Shown here: piece by piece, positions 30,701 to 39,995 of the stretch
How the letters are laid out: every line of letters begins with the position of its first letter
Numbering within the stretch: position 1 is the stretch's first letter
Origin: Streptomyces albipurpureus
GTDB lineage: Bacteria; Actinomycetota; Actinomycetes; Streptomycetales; Streptomycetaceae
Direction: 5' to 3'
Assembly: GCF_023701525.1 (NCBI RefSeq)
Contig: NZ_JAMQAW010000052.1
Coordinates: 1 to 64,000, forward strand
Length of the DNA: 64,000 bases
Notes under the pieces: generated by a model
What the model saw: only the letters and a program-made list of their open reading frames with translations
What the model was told of the DNA's origin: nothing
Databases searched by the model: none
Program-made: the position numbers and the translations under genes

Positions 30701-31683
30701 GCCTGCTGGAGGTACGGGACCTGCATGTCACCTATGGTTCGGGCCCCCACGCGGTGCCCGCCGTACGAGGTGTGGACCTCACCGTGGCCGCCGGGCAGAA
30801 GTGCGGCATCGCCGGTGAATCGGGGTGCGGGAAGTCCACCATCGCCCTCGCCCTGTTGCGCTTGCTGCCTCCGTCCGCCCGGTTGCGCGGAGAGATCCTG
30901 CTCCAGGGCGAGGATGTGCTCACCATGCGCTGGGGGCGGCTGCGGGCGGTGCGTTGGGCCGGCGCTTCGATCGTCTTCCAGGGGGCGATGCACTCGCTCA
31001 ACGCGGTACGCCGGATCGGTGAGCAGATCGCCGAACCGGCGCTCGTCCATCGTCGCGCCACTCCCGCCGCGGCCCGTCGACTGGCCCAGGACCTGCTTGA
31101 GCAGGTCGGGTTGCCCGGCAGCCGGGCGGCTGCCTACCCCCATGAGCTCTCCGGCGGTCAGCGCCAGCGGGTCATGATCGCGATGGCGCTGGCCTGCGCT
31201 CCCTCGCTGATCGTCGCCGATGAACCGACGACAGCGCTGGATGTGATGATCCAGGCGCAGATCCTGGGCCTCATCGGGCGGCTGGTCACCGACCGGGACA
31301 TCGGGCTGCTGATGATCAGTCACGATCTGGCGGTACTGGCGGACGTCTGCGACCGGCTGTCGGTGATGTACGCGGGGCGAGTGGTCGAAGAGGGCCCGGC
31401 GCGCGCGGTGTACGAGGGGGCCCGGCATCCCTATGGGCAGGCGCTGTCGGCCGCGTTCCCCCGGGTGGGCGACGCCTCCTCCCGCCGGGCCCCCCGCGGA
31501 CTGCCCGGTGACCCACCCGATCCCTCGGCGCTCCCCGCGGGTTGTGCCTTCCATCCGCGGTGCGCGCTGGCACTGGACCTGTGCGGCCACCAGGAGCAGG
31601 TGCTGACGGGGGACGATCCGCACCGGGCCGCCTGTCTACGGGCCGGCGACCTCCAAACCGTCCCGCTGGGAAGGACCCCATGA
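30697..31683 (+). CDS. ABC transporter ATPase (DppD type)
   Basis: This is the first nucleotide-binding subunit of the importer, 328 residues. It has Walker A GESGCGKS (40-47), the signature LSGGQRQRV, Walker B LIVADEPTTALD and the switch His in SHDLAVLA. The C-terminal extension contains the Cys-rich pattern of oligopeptide ATPases (AGCAFHPRCALALDLC), which in related proteins can bind an iron-sulfur cluster. It overlaps both neighbours by four bases. Confidence 0.93.
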   Translation: MSLLEVRDLHVTYGSGPHAVPAVRGVDLTVAAGQKCGIAGESGCGKSTIALALLRLLPPSARLRGEILLQGEDVLTMRWGRLRAVRWAGASIVFQGAMHSLNAVRRIGEQIAEPALVHRRATPAAARRLAQDLLEQVGLPGSRAAAYPHELSGGQRQRVMIAMALACAPSLIVADEPTTALDVMIQAQILGLIGRLVTDRDIGLLMISHDLAVLADVCDRLSVMYAGRVVEEGPARAVYEGARHPYGQALSAAFPRVGDASSRRAPRGLPGDPPDPSALPAGCAFHPRCALALDLCGHQEQVLTGDDPHRAACLRAGDLQTVPLGRTP

Positions 31684-32678
31684 CCACCACTCCCCTGCTG
31701 ACCGCGAGCGGGGTGCGGATCAGCTTTCCCGGGCACCGCGGCGGGCCACCCGTACACGCCGTGGACGGGGTCGATCTCGCGGTCGAGGCGGGCGAGATCG
31801 TGGCCCTCGTCGGTGAGTCGGGGTGCGGGAAGACCACTCTGGCACGCGCCCTGCTGGGACTGGTGGCACCCGCGTCGGGGCAGATCCGCTGTGCCGGCCA
31901 ACCGCTCGCCTACACCGCGCGGGCGCTGAAGTCCCATCGGCGCAAGGTCCAGCTGGTGCTCCAGGACCCCACCGGTTCGCTCAACCCCCGGCACACGGTG
32001 TACGACGCCGTGGCGGAGGGACTGAGGATCCACCGTCACGTAGGCGATGAACGCACCGCGGTCTGCCAGGCGCTCTCCCAGGCCGGACTGCGACCGCCCG
32101 AGCGCTTTCTGCTGCGCTATCCGCATGAGCTGTCGGGTGGCCAACGGCAGCGGGTGGTCATCGCGGGTGCGCTCGTACTGGGACCGGAACTGATCATCGC
32201 CGATGAGCCGGTGGCATCGCTGGACGCATCGGTGCGAGGGGAGATCCTCGCCCTGGTGCTGCGGCTGAGGGATCAACTCGGTCTGTCGGCCTTGGTCGTG
32301 ACGCATGATCTGGGCCTGGCCTGGAACATCGCGGACCGGGTCGCGGTGATGTATCTGGGGCGGATCGTGGAGTACGGGACGGTCGAGGAGGTGCTGACCG
32401 CGCCTCGCCACCCCTACACACAGGCACTGCTGTCAGTCCTTCCGGAGTCCAAGACCCCGGCCGTGGTACTGAGGGGCGAGCCACCGGACCCGGCGAGGAT
32501 TCCGGCCGGGTGCCGATTCCACCAGCGCTGCCAGGTGCTGGCCGGGATGGGACGGCGGGAGCCCACCCCCGATGGTCCCGCCACCGCCCAGGGCGCTGAC
32601 CCCCTCCGCGCACTGCGGTGCCGGACGCAGCCCCTGCCCGTACTGACGGGGCCGGGGGTGGCCTGCCACTGGGCGTGA
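31680..32678 (+). CDS. ABC transporter ATPase (DppF type)
   Basis: This is the second nucleotide-binding subunit, 332 residues. It has Walker A GESGCGKT (45-52), signature LSGGQRQRVVIAG, Walker B LIIADEPVASLD and THDLGLAW with the switch His. The C-terminus keeps only part of the Cys cluster (AGCRFHQRCQ). The start overlaps the preceding stop as ATGA, and GGGAAGGA lies upstream. It is the last gene of the operon, followed by a strong hairpin. Confidence 0.93.
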   Translation: MTTTPLLTASGVRISFPGHRGGPPVHAVDGVDLAVEAGEIVALVGESGCGKTTLARALLGLVAPASGQIRCAGQPLAYTARALKSHRRKVQLVLQDPTGSLNPRHTVYDAVAEGLRIHRHVGDERTAVCQALSQAGLRPPERFLLRYPHELSGGQRQRVVIAGALVLGPELIIADEPVASLDASVRGEILALVLRLRDQLGLSALVVTHDLGLAWNIADRVAVMYLGRIVEYGTVEEVLTAPRHPYTQALLSVLPESKTPAVVLRGEPPDPARIPAGCRFHQRCQVLAGMGRREPTPDGPATAQGADPLRALRCRTQPLPVLTGPGVACHWA

Positions 32679-32786
32679 CCCGCAGGCCCGGTCCGGGCGG
32701 CGGGGCAGCCCTGGGGCTCCTGGGCGCCGCGCCCTGGCGGTACGGCGGGCGACCGCACCGGCTGGCAGCCGCCGCTGAAAGCGTTG

Positions 32787-32817
32787 TGCCCTGCCCCGGC
32801 TCGGCCGGGGCAGGGCA
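32787..32817. terminator. Perfect 14-bp bidirectional terminator hairpin
   Basis: Arms 32787-32800 and 32804-32817 pair perfectly around the loop TCG. It lies between the converging ABC operon and ribF and can serve both. Confidence 0.8.
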
Positions 32818-32848
32818 GCACTCGCCGGAGGGGGTCAGCCGACCGGAC

Positions 32849-33796
32849 TCACGACGCGGCGGCGATCAGCTCCCGGCACTTCTTGACGTCCTCGGCCATG
32901 GCGACCAGGAGCTCATCGATCGAGGAGAACTTCAGCATGCCCCGGATGTAGGCCAGGAAGTCCACCGCGACATGGAGACCGTAGAGATCCAGTCCCACCC
33001 GGTCGATGGCGTATGCCTCCACGGTCCGTTCCGTACCGTTGAACGTCGGGTTGGTGCCCACCGAGATCGCGGCGGGCATCCGTTCGCCGTTCGCCGTCAA
33101 CCAGCCCGCGTAGACACCGTCGGACGGGATCGCGGTGTGCGGCAGGGTCTGCAGGTTCGCCGTCGGGTAGCCCAGTTCGCGCCCGCGCTGCGCTCCTCGC
33201 ACCACCACGCCCTCGACCCGGTGGGGGCGGCCCAGGATCTCGTTCGCGCCCGCGATGTCGCCACTGGCGAGCAGGCGTCGGGTCAGCGTGGACGAGAACG
33301 GTTCACCACCGCCGGCGGCACCGGTCACAAAGAGGTCGATGACCTCGACCTCGTAGTCATAGGTGGCACCCAGCTCGGCCAGGTAGGCGACATTGCCCGC
33401 GGCCTTGTGGCCGAAGCGGAAGTTCGGGCCCTCCACCACCAGGAGGGCGTGCAACTTGTCGACCAGGACCTTCACGATGAAGTCTGCCGGGGAGAGCTGG
33501 GAGAACTCGGCGGTGAACGGCAGGATCAGTACCGCGTCCACCCCCAGCTCCGCCATCAGCTCGGCCCGTCGGTGGTGCGCGGAGAGCAGCGGTGGATGGC
33601 TGCCCGGGCGCACGACCTCGCTGGGATGCGGATCGAAGGTCACCACGACCGAGGGCAGGGAGAGCTCACGCGCCCGCTCCACGGCCTTTCCGATGATCAC
33701 CTGGTGCCCGCCGTGCACCCCGTCATAGGAGCCGATGGTGACGACGCTGCGCCCCCAGTCCTGGGGGATGTCCTCCAAGCCACGCCAGCGCTGCAC
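32849..33796 (-). CDS. ribF: Bifunctional riboflavin kinase/FAD synthetase
   Basis: RibF converts riboflavin to FMN and FMN to FAD. The N-terminal nucleotidyltransferase domain (about 1-185) shows TIGSYDGVHGGHQ with the nucleotide-binding His residues and the later SSTLTRRLL segment. The C-terminal kinase domain carries GRELGYPTANL (about 210-220). The length of 315 residues is normal. The GTG start at 33796 has GAGGAG eight to nine bases upstream. The usual neighbour truB lies 589 bases upstream, beyond an apparently empty stretch. Confidence 0.95.
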   Translation of the reverse strand: MQRWRGLEDIPQDWGRSVVTIGSYDGVHGGHQVIIGKAVERARELSLPSVVVTFDPHPSEVVRPGSHPPLLSAHHRRAELMAELGVDAVLILPFTAEFSQLSPADFIVKVLVDKLHALLVVEGPNFRFGHKAAGNVAYLAELGATYDYEVEVIDLFVTGAAGGGEPFSSTLTRRLLASGDIAGANEILGRPHRVEGVVVRGAQRGRELGYPTANLQTLPHTAIPSDGVYAGWLTANGERMPAAISVGTNPTFNGTERTVEAYAIDRVGLDLYGLHVAVDFLAYIRGMLKFSSIDELLVAMAEDVKKCRELIAAAS

Positions 33797-34385
33797 TGCG
33801 ACCGCTCCTCGCCCGAACCCGATTAACAGATGTGCCGATCTGCCGGTGTGTCGACATTCCGACAGTCGATTGCCGATTACGCAGGTCTAAGACTGCCATG
33901 CCCACGCCGTACGGTTCGCATCGGCATCGCACCACCTCGGTTACGGACCCTCCCGTGCCCTTTCCGACCATGCGGCGCAACGCACCCTCGGGGGCGCTAT
34001 CCAGCCGCCCGACCAGGGGCGGGGCGGGTTCGGGGCGTCATGGGCGGGCTCAGCCGACCGCTGGTCAAAAGGGTCGGCGCCTGGGGCGTGCGGGTGCTGA
34101 GCACCCCGGCGCCCAGCACCGGATGCGCTCGTCGGGTGGGTACCGCGCACGGCTCGCACGGCCCGCCGGAGGTCGCCGTGCCCTTGCCGGGCGGGCGTCC
34201 CGCAAGCAGGCGTCGACGGTGGGCCGGACGTGATCAGCGGGTGAGGGAACGCCCTGCGAACACGCCCCGCGACCGTTGATCACCCGGGGTGCGTGGGACA
34301 GATCCCCTACCGGAGGGAGATCGTGGGGCGGGCGGTCCCGGACTGCGGGCCGCCCGTCCCACGGTGTGAGAACCAGCCCTGGACG
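33797..34385. other. 589-bp gene-free stretch between ribF and truB
   Basis: No convincing gene is seen on either strand; the open frames are Arg/Pro/Gly-rich and look like high-GC noise. The right end holds the truB terminator (34323-34362). At 33898 the + strand reads MPTPYGS, which I recall as the start of a conserved Streptomyces hypothetical protein, but the following sequence does not continue that protein. Confidence 0.55.
34323..34362 (-). terminator. Terminator hairpin after truB
   Basis: Thirteen-base arms (34323-34335 and 34350-34362) pair with one G-U wobble around a 14-base loop. It starts 23 bases past the truB stop. Confidence 0.7.
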
Positions 34386-35282
34386 TCAGCCGAAGACGGC
34401 AAGGCTCTTCGCCTTGCCCTTCTGCTCCTCCACCAGGGCGAGAAAGCGTCCCTCAGGGCCGAAGACGGCGACCGGGGACCGGGTGTACGTGGGCATGTCC
34501 AGGCGTACGCCATGGGCCAGGAGCTTGGCCCGTCGCTCGTCCACTTCCCACCGCGGGAACGCGGCGGCGGCGGCATCGGCGATCGGCATCACGGTCAGCT
34601 CCTGCTGGAGCTGGTCGAGCGTCCTGGCCGCGTCGATGCCGTACGGTCCGACCCGGGTGCGTCGCAGTGCGGTGAGATGGCCCCCGACGCCGAGCCCGGC
34701 GCCGAGGTCGCGGGCGAGGGCGCGGATGTAGGTACCCGAGGAGCAGACCACCGAGACGACCAGGTCCATGACCGGGGTGCCGTCGTCGGCGACGGCTTCC
34801 CGCACGTCGTAAACCTGGAACGAGGAGACGGTGACCGGGCGGGCCGGGATCTCGAACTCCTCGCCGCCACGGACCCGGGCGTAGGAGCGTTTGCCATCGA
34901 TCTTGATCGCGCTGACCTTCGACGGCACCTGCATGATGGGGCCGCTCAACGCGGCCACTCCCGCGTCGATGCCCTCCCGGGTGACCCCGGAGGCGGCCAC
35001 GGAGGCCATGATCTCGCCCTCGGCGTCATCCGTGACGGTGCTCTGCCCGAGCCGGATGGTGCCCAGGTACTCCTTCTCGGTCAGGGCGAGGTGCCCGAGG
35101 AGCTTGGTGGCCCGCTCAACTCCGAGCACCAGCACTCCGGTTGCCATGGGGTCAAGCGTGCCCGCGTGCCCCACCCGGCGGGTTCTGGCGATCCCGCGCA
35201 TCTTGGCGACGACATCATGGGAGGTGAAGCCCGACGGCTTGTCCACGATGACCAAGCCGTCGGGGGTGTTCTGCTGTGTCAT
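34386..35282 (-). CDS. truB: tRNA pseudouridine(55) synthase TruB
   Basis: TruB makes pseudouridine 55 in the T loop of tRNAs. The catalytic Asp is in GHAGTLDPMATGVL (Asp44), after the N-terminal VDKPSGFTSHD motif. KRSYARVRGGEE and SSGTYIRALARDLG follow in the expected order. The length of 298 residues is normal for actinobacteria. The start overlaps the rbfA stop as ATGA. It is the last gene of the nusA-infB operon. Confidence 0.95.
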   Translation of the reverse strand: MTQQNTPDGLVIVDKPSGFTSHDVVAKMRGIARTRRVGHAGTLDPMATGVLVLGVERATKLLGHLALTEKEYLGTIRLGQSTVTDDAEGEIMASVAASGVTREGIDAGVAALSGPIMQVPSKVSAIKIDGKRSYARVRGGEEFEIPARPVTVSSFQVYDVREAVADDGTPVMDLVVSVVCSSGTYIRALARDLGAGLGVGGHLTALRRTRVGPYGIDAARTLDQLQQELTVMPIADAAAAAFPRWEVDERRAKLLAHGVRLDMPTYTRSPVAVFGPEGRFLALVEEQKGKAKSLAVFG

Positions 35283-35722
35283 GCGGAGGTGTCGTCCTCG
35301 TCCTCCGGCTTGCGGTACGGGTCCGCTTCGCCGGCGTAGCTCGCACCTGACGATGCCTCGCGGACCTTCTCGTCCGAGGCACGTGCCTTGTCGAGCAGGT
35401 CCTCGATCGTCTTGGCGTTCTCCGGGAGGGCATCCGCCACAAAGGTCAGGGTGGGCGTGAACTTGGTCCCCGCCGCGGCCCCGACCGCGCTGCGCAGCAC
35501 GCCCTTGGCGCTCTGCAGTCCGGCTGCGGCACTCGCCCGGTCCTCGTCATCGCCGTAGACCGTGTAGAAGACCGTGGCCTCCCGCAGATCGCCGGTGACT
35601 CGGGTGTCGGTGATGGTCACATGGGTGCCGAGCCGCGGGTCCTTGACGCCGCGCTGCAGCTTCTCAGCGACCACTTCCCGGATGAGGTCCGCCAGTTTCT
35701 TCGCCCGCGCGTTGTCGGCCAC
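35279..35722 (-). CDS. rbfA: 30S ribosome-binding factor RbfA
   Basis: RbfA helps mature the 5' end of 16S rRNA during 30S assembly. The KH-like fold is evident from the N-terminal ADNARAKKLADLIREVVAEKL and the later RVTGDLREATVFYTV stretch. The C-terminus is a long acidic tail (KPEDEDDTSA). The GTG at 35722 has AAAGGAG upstream. It lies 33 bases after the DUF503 gene and overlaps truB. Confidence 0.95.
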   Translation of the reverse strand: MADNARAKKLADLIREVVAEKLQRGVKDPRLGTHVTITDTRVTGDLREATVFYTVYGDDEDRASAAAGLQSAKGVLRSAVGAAAGTKFTPTLTFVADALPENAKTIEDLLDKARASDEKVREASSGASYAGEADPYRKPEDEDDTSA

Positions 35723-35755
35723 TGGTCCTTCTCCTTTTACCTGCTTGCCTTGCCA

Positions 35756-36049
35756 TCAGTCTTCGTCGCCGTGGAGCCTGCGTCGAACTGAGAGCAGCTC
35801 CACCTCTGGCCGGCCCGCGACGAAGCGCTCGCACCGGTCCAGTACTTCCGTGAGGTGCGCCACGTCCCCTGATACCACCGCCAAGCCGATCTGGGCTCTG
35901 CGGTAGAGGTCCTGATCCCCGGTCTCCGCCACACTCACCGAGAACTTCCGTTGGATCTCGGCGACGATCGGGCGGACCACGGAGCGTTTCTCCTTCAGTG
36001 ACCGTATGTCACCGAGAAGCACATCGAAGGACAGCGTCCCTACATACAT
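35756..36049 (-). CDS. DUF503 (YlxP-like) family protein
   Basis: This small protein is of the type that lies between infB and rbfA in many Gram-positive bacteria. The 97-residue form starts MYVGTLSFDVLL and has the family motif SLKEKRSVVRP, then an alternating beta-alpha pattern resembling a ferredoxin-like fold. An in-frame ATG at 36082 would add 11 residues; neither start has a strong ribosome binding site, and I prefer 36049 because it matches where the family usually begins. Its function is unknown, perhaps in ribosome assembly given its neighbours. Confidence 0.85.
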   Translation of the reverse strand: MYVGTLSFDVLLGDIRSLKEKRSVVRPIVAEIQRKFSVSVAETGDQDLYRRAQIGLAVVSGDVAHLTEVLDRCERFVAGRPEVELLSVRRRLHGDED

Positions 36050-36150
36050 GTATGCCCGGATATCCCGCCGGTTCGGGTTCATGTGCGATTGAGGTGTCTC
36101 CGCCGTGGTGCGTGACGCGGGGCGGGAACATCAGAACCGTACACGCGGCA

Positions 36151-36194
36151 GCCGGGGCCGATCGACGGAATATTCTCCGTCGATCGGCCCCGGC
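36151..36194 (-). terminator. Perfect 19-bp hairpin just after infB
   Basis: Arms 36151-36169 and 36176-36194 pair perfectly around ATATTC, 14 bases past the infB stop. There is no T run. It lies inside what is otherwise a continuous operon, so it may reduce read-through into the DUF503 gene or be a processing site. Confidence 0.65.
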
Positions 36195-36208
36195 GATGCC
36201 ATAGGCGA

Positions 36209-39200
36209 TCAGCCGCGCGGCTTCTCGCGCATCTCGTACGTCGCGATGACGTCGTCGATCTTGATGTCGTTGAAGTTTCCGAGGTTGATACCGCCCTCGA
36301 AGCCTTCCCGAATCTCGGTGACGTCGTCCTTGAAGCGGCGCAGACCCTCGATGTTGAGGCTCTCCGCGATGACCTTGCCATCGCGGATGAGACGGGCCTT
36401 GGTGTTCCGCTTGACCTCGCCGGAGCGGATGAGAACACCCGCGATGTTGCCCAGCTTGGACGAGCGGAAGACCTCGCGGATCTCCGCCGTACCGAGCTCG
36501 ACCTCTTCGTACTCCGGCTTCAGCATGCCCTTCAGGGCTGCCTCGATCTCCTCGATGGCCTGGTAGATCACCGAGTAGTACCGAACGTCGACGCCCTCGC
36601 GCTCCGCCATCTGCGCGGCACGGCCGGCCGCACGGACGTTGAAGCCGATGACGATGGCGTCGGAGCCCATCGCCAGGTCGATGTCGGACTCGGTGACCGC
36701 ACCCACGCCACGGTGCAGCACGCGGATGTCGACCTCTTCGCCGACGTCGAGCTGGAGCAGCGAGGACTCCAGAGCCTCCACCGAACCGGACGCGTCGCCC
36801 TTGATGATGAGGTTGAGCTCTTGGACCAGTCCGGCCTTGAGCGCCTCGTCCAGGTTCTCCAGGGAGAACCGGACACCCTTGCGGGCGAAGTTGGCGTTGC
36901 GCTCACGAGCGGCACGCTTCTCGGCGATCTGACGGGCCGTACGGTCCTCGTCGACCACCAGGAAGTTGTCGCCGGCGCCCGGGACGTTGGTGAGACCGAG
37001 CACGAGGACGGGGGTCGAGGGACCCGCTTCCTCCACGTTCTCGCCCTTGTCGTCGAGCATGGCGCGGACTCGGCCGTAAGCGTCACCGGCGACCATCGTG
37101 TCGCCGACGCGGAGGGTACCGCGCTGGACGAGGACGGTGGCGACGGCGCCGCGACCGCGGTCGAGGTGGGCCTCGATCGCAATACCCTGCGCGTCCTGAC
37201 CCGGGTTGGCCCGGAGGTCGAGCGAGGCGTCCGCGGTGAGGACCACGGCCTCCAGCAGGGAGTCGATGTGCAGACCCTGCTTGGCGGAGATGTCGACGAA
37301 CATGGTGTCGCCGCCGTACTCCTCGGCGACCAGACCGAACTCGGTGAGCTGACCGCGCACCTTGACCGGGTCGGCGCCTTCGACGTCGATCTTGTTGACC
37401 GCGACCACGATCGGCACACCGGCCGCCTTGGCGTGGTTCAACGCCTCGATCGTCTGCGGCATCACACCGTCGTTCGCCGCGACCACGAGGATCGCGATGT
37501 CGGTGGACTTCGCACCACGGGCACGCATGGCGGTGAACGCCTCGTGACCGGGGGTGTCAATGAAGGTGATCTTGCGGTGCTCGCCGTTGACCTCGGTGCC
37601 GACCTGGTAGGCGCCGATGTGCTGGGTGATACCGCCGGCCTCGCCCGCGACGACGTTCGTCTTGCGGATCGCGTCCAGCAGCCGGGTCTTTCCGTGGTCG
37701 ACGTGACCCATGACGGTGACGACCGGCGGACGGGACTCAAGGAACTCCTCGCCGCCCTCGTCCTCGCCGAACTCGATGTCGAAGGACTCGAGCAGCTCGC
37801 GGTCCTCCTCCTCGGGGCTGACGATCTCCAGGACGAAGTTCATCTCGTCCGCGAGCATCTTCAGCGTCTCGTCGGAGACGGACTGCGTGGCGGTGACCAT
37901 CTCGCCGAGGTTCATCATCACGCCGACGAGCGACGCCGGGTTGGCGTTGATCTTCTCGGCGAAGTCGGTCAGCGAGGCACCGCGCGACAGTCGGACGGTC
38001 TGTCCGTTGCCGCGAGGCAACATCACGCCGCCGACCGACGGGGCCTGCATGGCCTCGTACTCCTGGCGCCTCTGTCGCTTCGACTTGCGGCCACGACGGG
38101 CCGGACCACCGGGACGACCGAACGCACCCTGTGTGCCGCCACGGCCACCGGGGCCACCGGGACGACCGGCGAAACCGGGACGACCGCCGCCGAAGCCGCC
38201 GCCACCACCGGGGCCACCGCCACCGGGACGACCGGCGAAACCGCCACCGCCACCGGGACGACCGCCACCGCCACCGCCACCGGGACGACCGGCGAAACCG
38301 CCGCCGCCACCACCGGGACGACCGGCACCAGCGCCGCCGCCGCCACCGGGACGACCGCCACCGCCGCCACCAGGACCACGACCGCCGCCGCCACCACCGG
38401 GGCCACCGCCGGGGCGGGGACCGGCAGCGGGACGCTGCGGCATCATGCCCGGGTTCGGGCGATTACCTGCGGGACCGCCGCTGCCACCGGGACGCGGGGA
38501 CTGCGGACGGGGCATCCCGCCGGGGCTCGGACGGGCGCCGCCCTGACCCTGCGGACGGGGCGCGCCACCGGGACCACCCTGCGGACGTGCGGCGCCGGGG
38601 GCGCCACCCTGACCGCCGGGTCGCGGGGCACCGCCGGGACGGGGCGCCTGCGGGCGCGCCATACCGGTGGAGCCACCAGAGGTGAAGGGGTTGTTGCCCG
38701 GACGGGGACCCGCCGGACGGTTGCCGCCGGGACGCGGGGCGCCCTGGCCGGACGCGGGGCGTCCACCACGGTCGCCACGCTCACCGCCGCGACCCTGACC
38801 ACCCTCGCGCTGGCCGCCTTCACGCTGGCCACCGTCGCGCTGGCCGCCGGCCGGGGCCGGACGGGCCGGACGCGGTCCGGGGGTAGCGGGACGCGCGGAC
38901 TGCGGGGTCTGAGGTGTGGCGGGCTGCGCCGGCGCGGAGAACTCCGCAGCGGGCACGGGAGCCGCCGGAGCAGGCTTGGCCGGCGCGGGCTTGGGACCCG
39001 GACGCGGGCCGGAGGCTGCCGGGGTCACCGGTGCGCTGGCGGCGGGGGCACTGCTTGCGGGCGCTTCGGCCGCGGTGGGCCGAGGGGCGGGCGCGCCGGG
39101 CTTGGGAGCCCCGGGGCGGGCCGGCGCGGCCGGAGTGGGGCCACCCGGACGGGGGGCGGCGGGGGAAGGCGCGGCCTTGCGGGGCGCGCCAGGCTTGGCA

Positions 39201-39379
39201 GCGGACTTACCGGCGGCGCCGGGTCCCTGCAAAGCGTCAGTCAACTTTCGTACAACCGGCGCCTCGATCGTCGAGGAAGCCGAACGGACGAATTCACCGA
39301 GCTCTTGGAGCTTGGCCATGACGACCTTGCTCTCTACGCCGAACTCCTTGGCGAGTTCGTATACCCGGACCTTAGCCAC
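36209..39379 (-). CDS. infB: Translation initiation factor IF-2
   Basis: IF-2 is the GTPase that brings initiator tRNA to the ribosome. The 1056-residue protein starts with the IF2_N fold ([18 protein letters not shown]). A very long Pro/Ala- then Gly-rich arm follows (about 55-435), in which the Gly part consists of short imperfect repeats. The GTPase domain has GHVDHGKT (about 558), DTPGHE and NKID, and domains II-IV follow. Streptomyces IF-2 is always long. The GTG at 39379 has AAAGGAG upstream. Confidence 0.96.
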   Translation of the reverse strand: MAKVRVYELAKEFGVESKVVMAKLQELGEFVRSASSTIEAPVVRKLTDALQGPGAAGKSAAKPGAPRKAAPSPAAPRPGGPTPAAPARPGAPKPGAPAPRPTAAEAPASSAPAASAPVTPAASGPRPGPKPAPAKPAPAAPVPAAEFSAPAQPATPQTPQSARPATPGPRPARPAPAGGQRDGGQREGGQREGGQGRGGERGDRGGRPASGQGAPRPGGNRPAGPRPGNNPFTSGGSTGMARPQAPRPGGAPRPGGQGGAPGAARPQGGPGGAPRPQGQGGARPSPGGMPRPQSPRPGGSGGPAGNRPNPGMMPQRPAAGPRPGGGPGGGGGGRGPGGGGGGRPGGGGGAGAGRPGGGGGGFAGRPGGGGGGGRPGGGGGFAGRPGGGGPGGGGGFGGGRPGFAGRPGGPGGRGGTQGAFGRPGGPARRGRKSKRQRRQEYEAMQAPSVGGVMLPRGNGQTVRLSRGASLTDFAEKINANPASLVGVMMNLGEMVTATQSVSDETLKMLADEMNFVLEIVSPEEEDRELLESFDIEFGEDEGGEEFLESRPPVVTVMGHVDHGKTRLLDAIRKTNVVAGEAGGITQHIGAYQVGTEVNGEHRKITFIDTPGHEAFTAMRARGAKSTDIAILVVAANDGVMPQTIEALNHAKAAGVPIVVAVNKIDVEGADPVKVRGQLTEFGLVAEEYGGDTMFVDISAKQGLHIDSLLEAVVLTADASLDLRANPGQDAQGIAIEAHLDRGRGAVATVLVQRGTLRVGDTMVAGDAYGRVRAMLDDKGENVEEAGPSTPVLVLGLTNVPGAGDNFLVVDEDRTARQIAEKRAARERNANFARKGVRFSLENLDEALKAGLVQELNLIIKGDASGSVEALESSLLQLDVGEEVDIRVLHRGVGAVTESDIDLAMGSDAIVIGFNVRAAGRAAQMAEREGVDVRYYSVIYQAIEEIEAALKGMLKPEYEEVELGTAEIREVFRSSKLGNIAGVLIRSGEVKRNTKARLIRDGKVIAESLNIEGLRRFKDDVTEIREGFEGGINLGNFNDIKIDDVIATYEMREKPRG

Positions 39380-39530
39380 TTCGCTCCTTTTAGGTCCGGG
39401 TTACCGCCGGACCGTCGCTACTTCATGGGCGTACTCATCGCGTACTCATCGAGGGGTGCTCATCGCAATCTCGACCTACTTCCGACTCGCGAGGTACCTG
39501 ACCGCACGGGATTCCGTGCCGTACTTCTTC

Positions 39531-39827
39531 TTACGGTGCTGTCTGCGCCGCCTCCTGTGCGTCCTGCATATGCCGACGCACTCCAGCCGCGTCGAGCGGT
39601 CCCTTGACCTTGAAGGCCCTGAGGAACGCCCGGCGTCGTACAGCCAGATCGAGACAGACCAAGGCGGGGTGTACATACGCGCCCCGGCCGGGCAGCGTAC
39701 CGCGATCATCGGGGACGCAGTTGTCTCCGACCACCACGATGCGCAGCAGATCGGTCTTGGCCGCTCGTTCCCGGCAGCCCACGCAGGTGCGCTCAGGGCG
39801 TAGGCGGGCAAACGTCCGGCCAGACAC
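39531..39827 (-). CDS. YlxR family RNA-binding protein
   Basis: This 98-residue basic protein has the YlxR (DUF448) motif RTCVGCRERAAKTDLLRIV near the N-terminus and GRGAYVHPALVCLDLAVRRRAFLRAF later, which form the putative RNA-binding face. The gene sits between nusA and infB, as in most Gram-positive bacteria. The GTG at 39827 has a GAGG about ten bases upstream. Work on homologues suggests links to RNase P or transcription control, which I cannot test here. Confidence 0.9.
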   Translation of the reverse strand: MSGRTFARLRPERTCVGCRERAAKTDLLRIVVVGDNCVPDDRGTLPGRGAYVHPALVCLDLAVRRRAFLRAFKVKGPLDAAGVRRHMQDAQEAAQTAP

Positions 39828-39995
39828 GTTAAAGTCTACCTCCCCGTAGCGACCTCACCCCTTTGGGGCAGGAATCGAACGTTCGTTGTCTCGATACTGG
39901 TGACCCACCACACCCTCCCATCGGCCCTTTCATCGGGCGCGGGAGGGCTGCTGGGCCCGGCTGGACCCGTCTCGGTGTTTGTCTCGGTGTCGGTT

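Noticed and set aside
33832-34233. 133-residue open frame between ribF and truB
   Set aside because: It is Arg/Ser/Gly/Pro-rich, without ribosome binding site or conserved segments beyond the first seven residues; treated as noise or a relic.
38155-38410. CRISPR-like repetitive DNA in infB
   Set aside because: Repeats have no unique spacers of constant length and encode the Gly-rich arm of IF-2 in frame.
36713-39607. 964-residue open frame on the + strand opposite infB
   Set aside because: It is the shadow of IF-2 and contains Gly/Thr/Arg runs that mirror the IF-2 Gly-rich arm.
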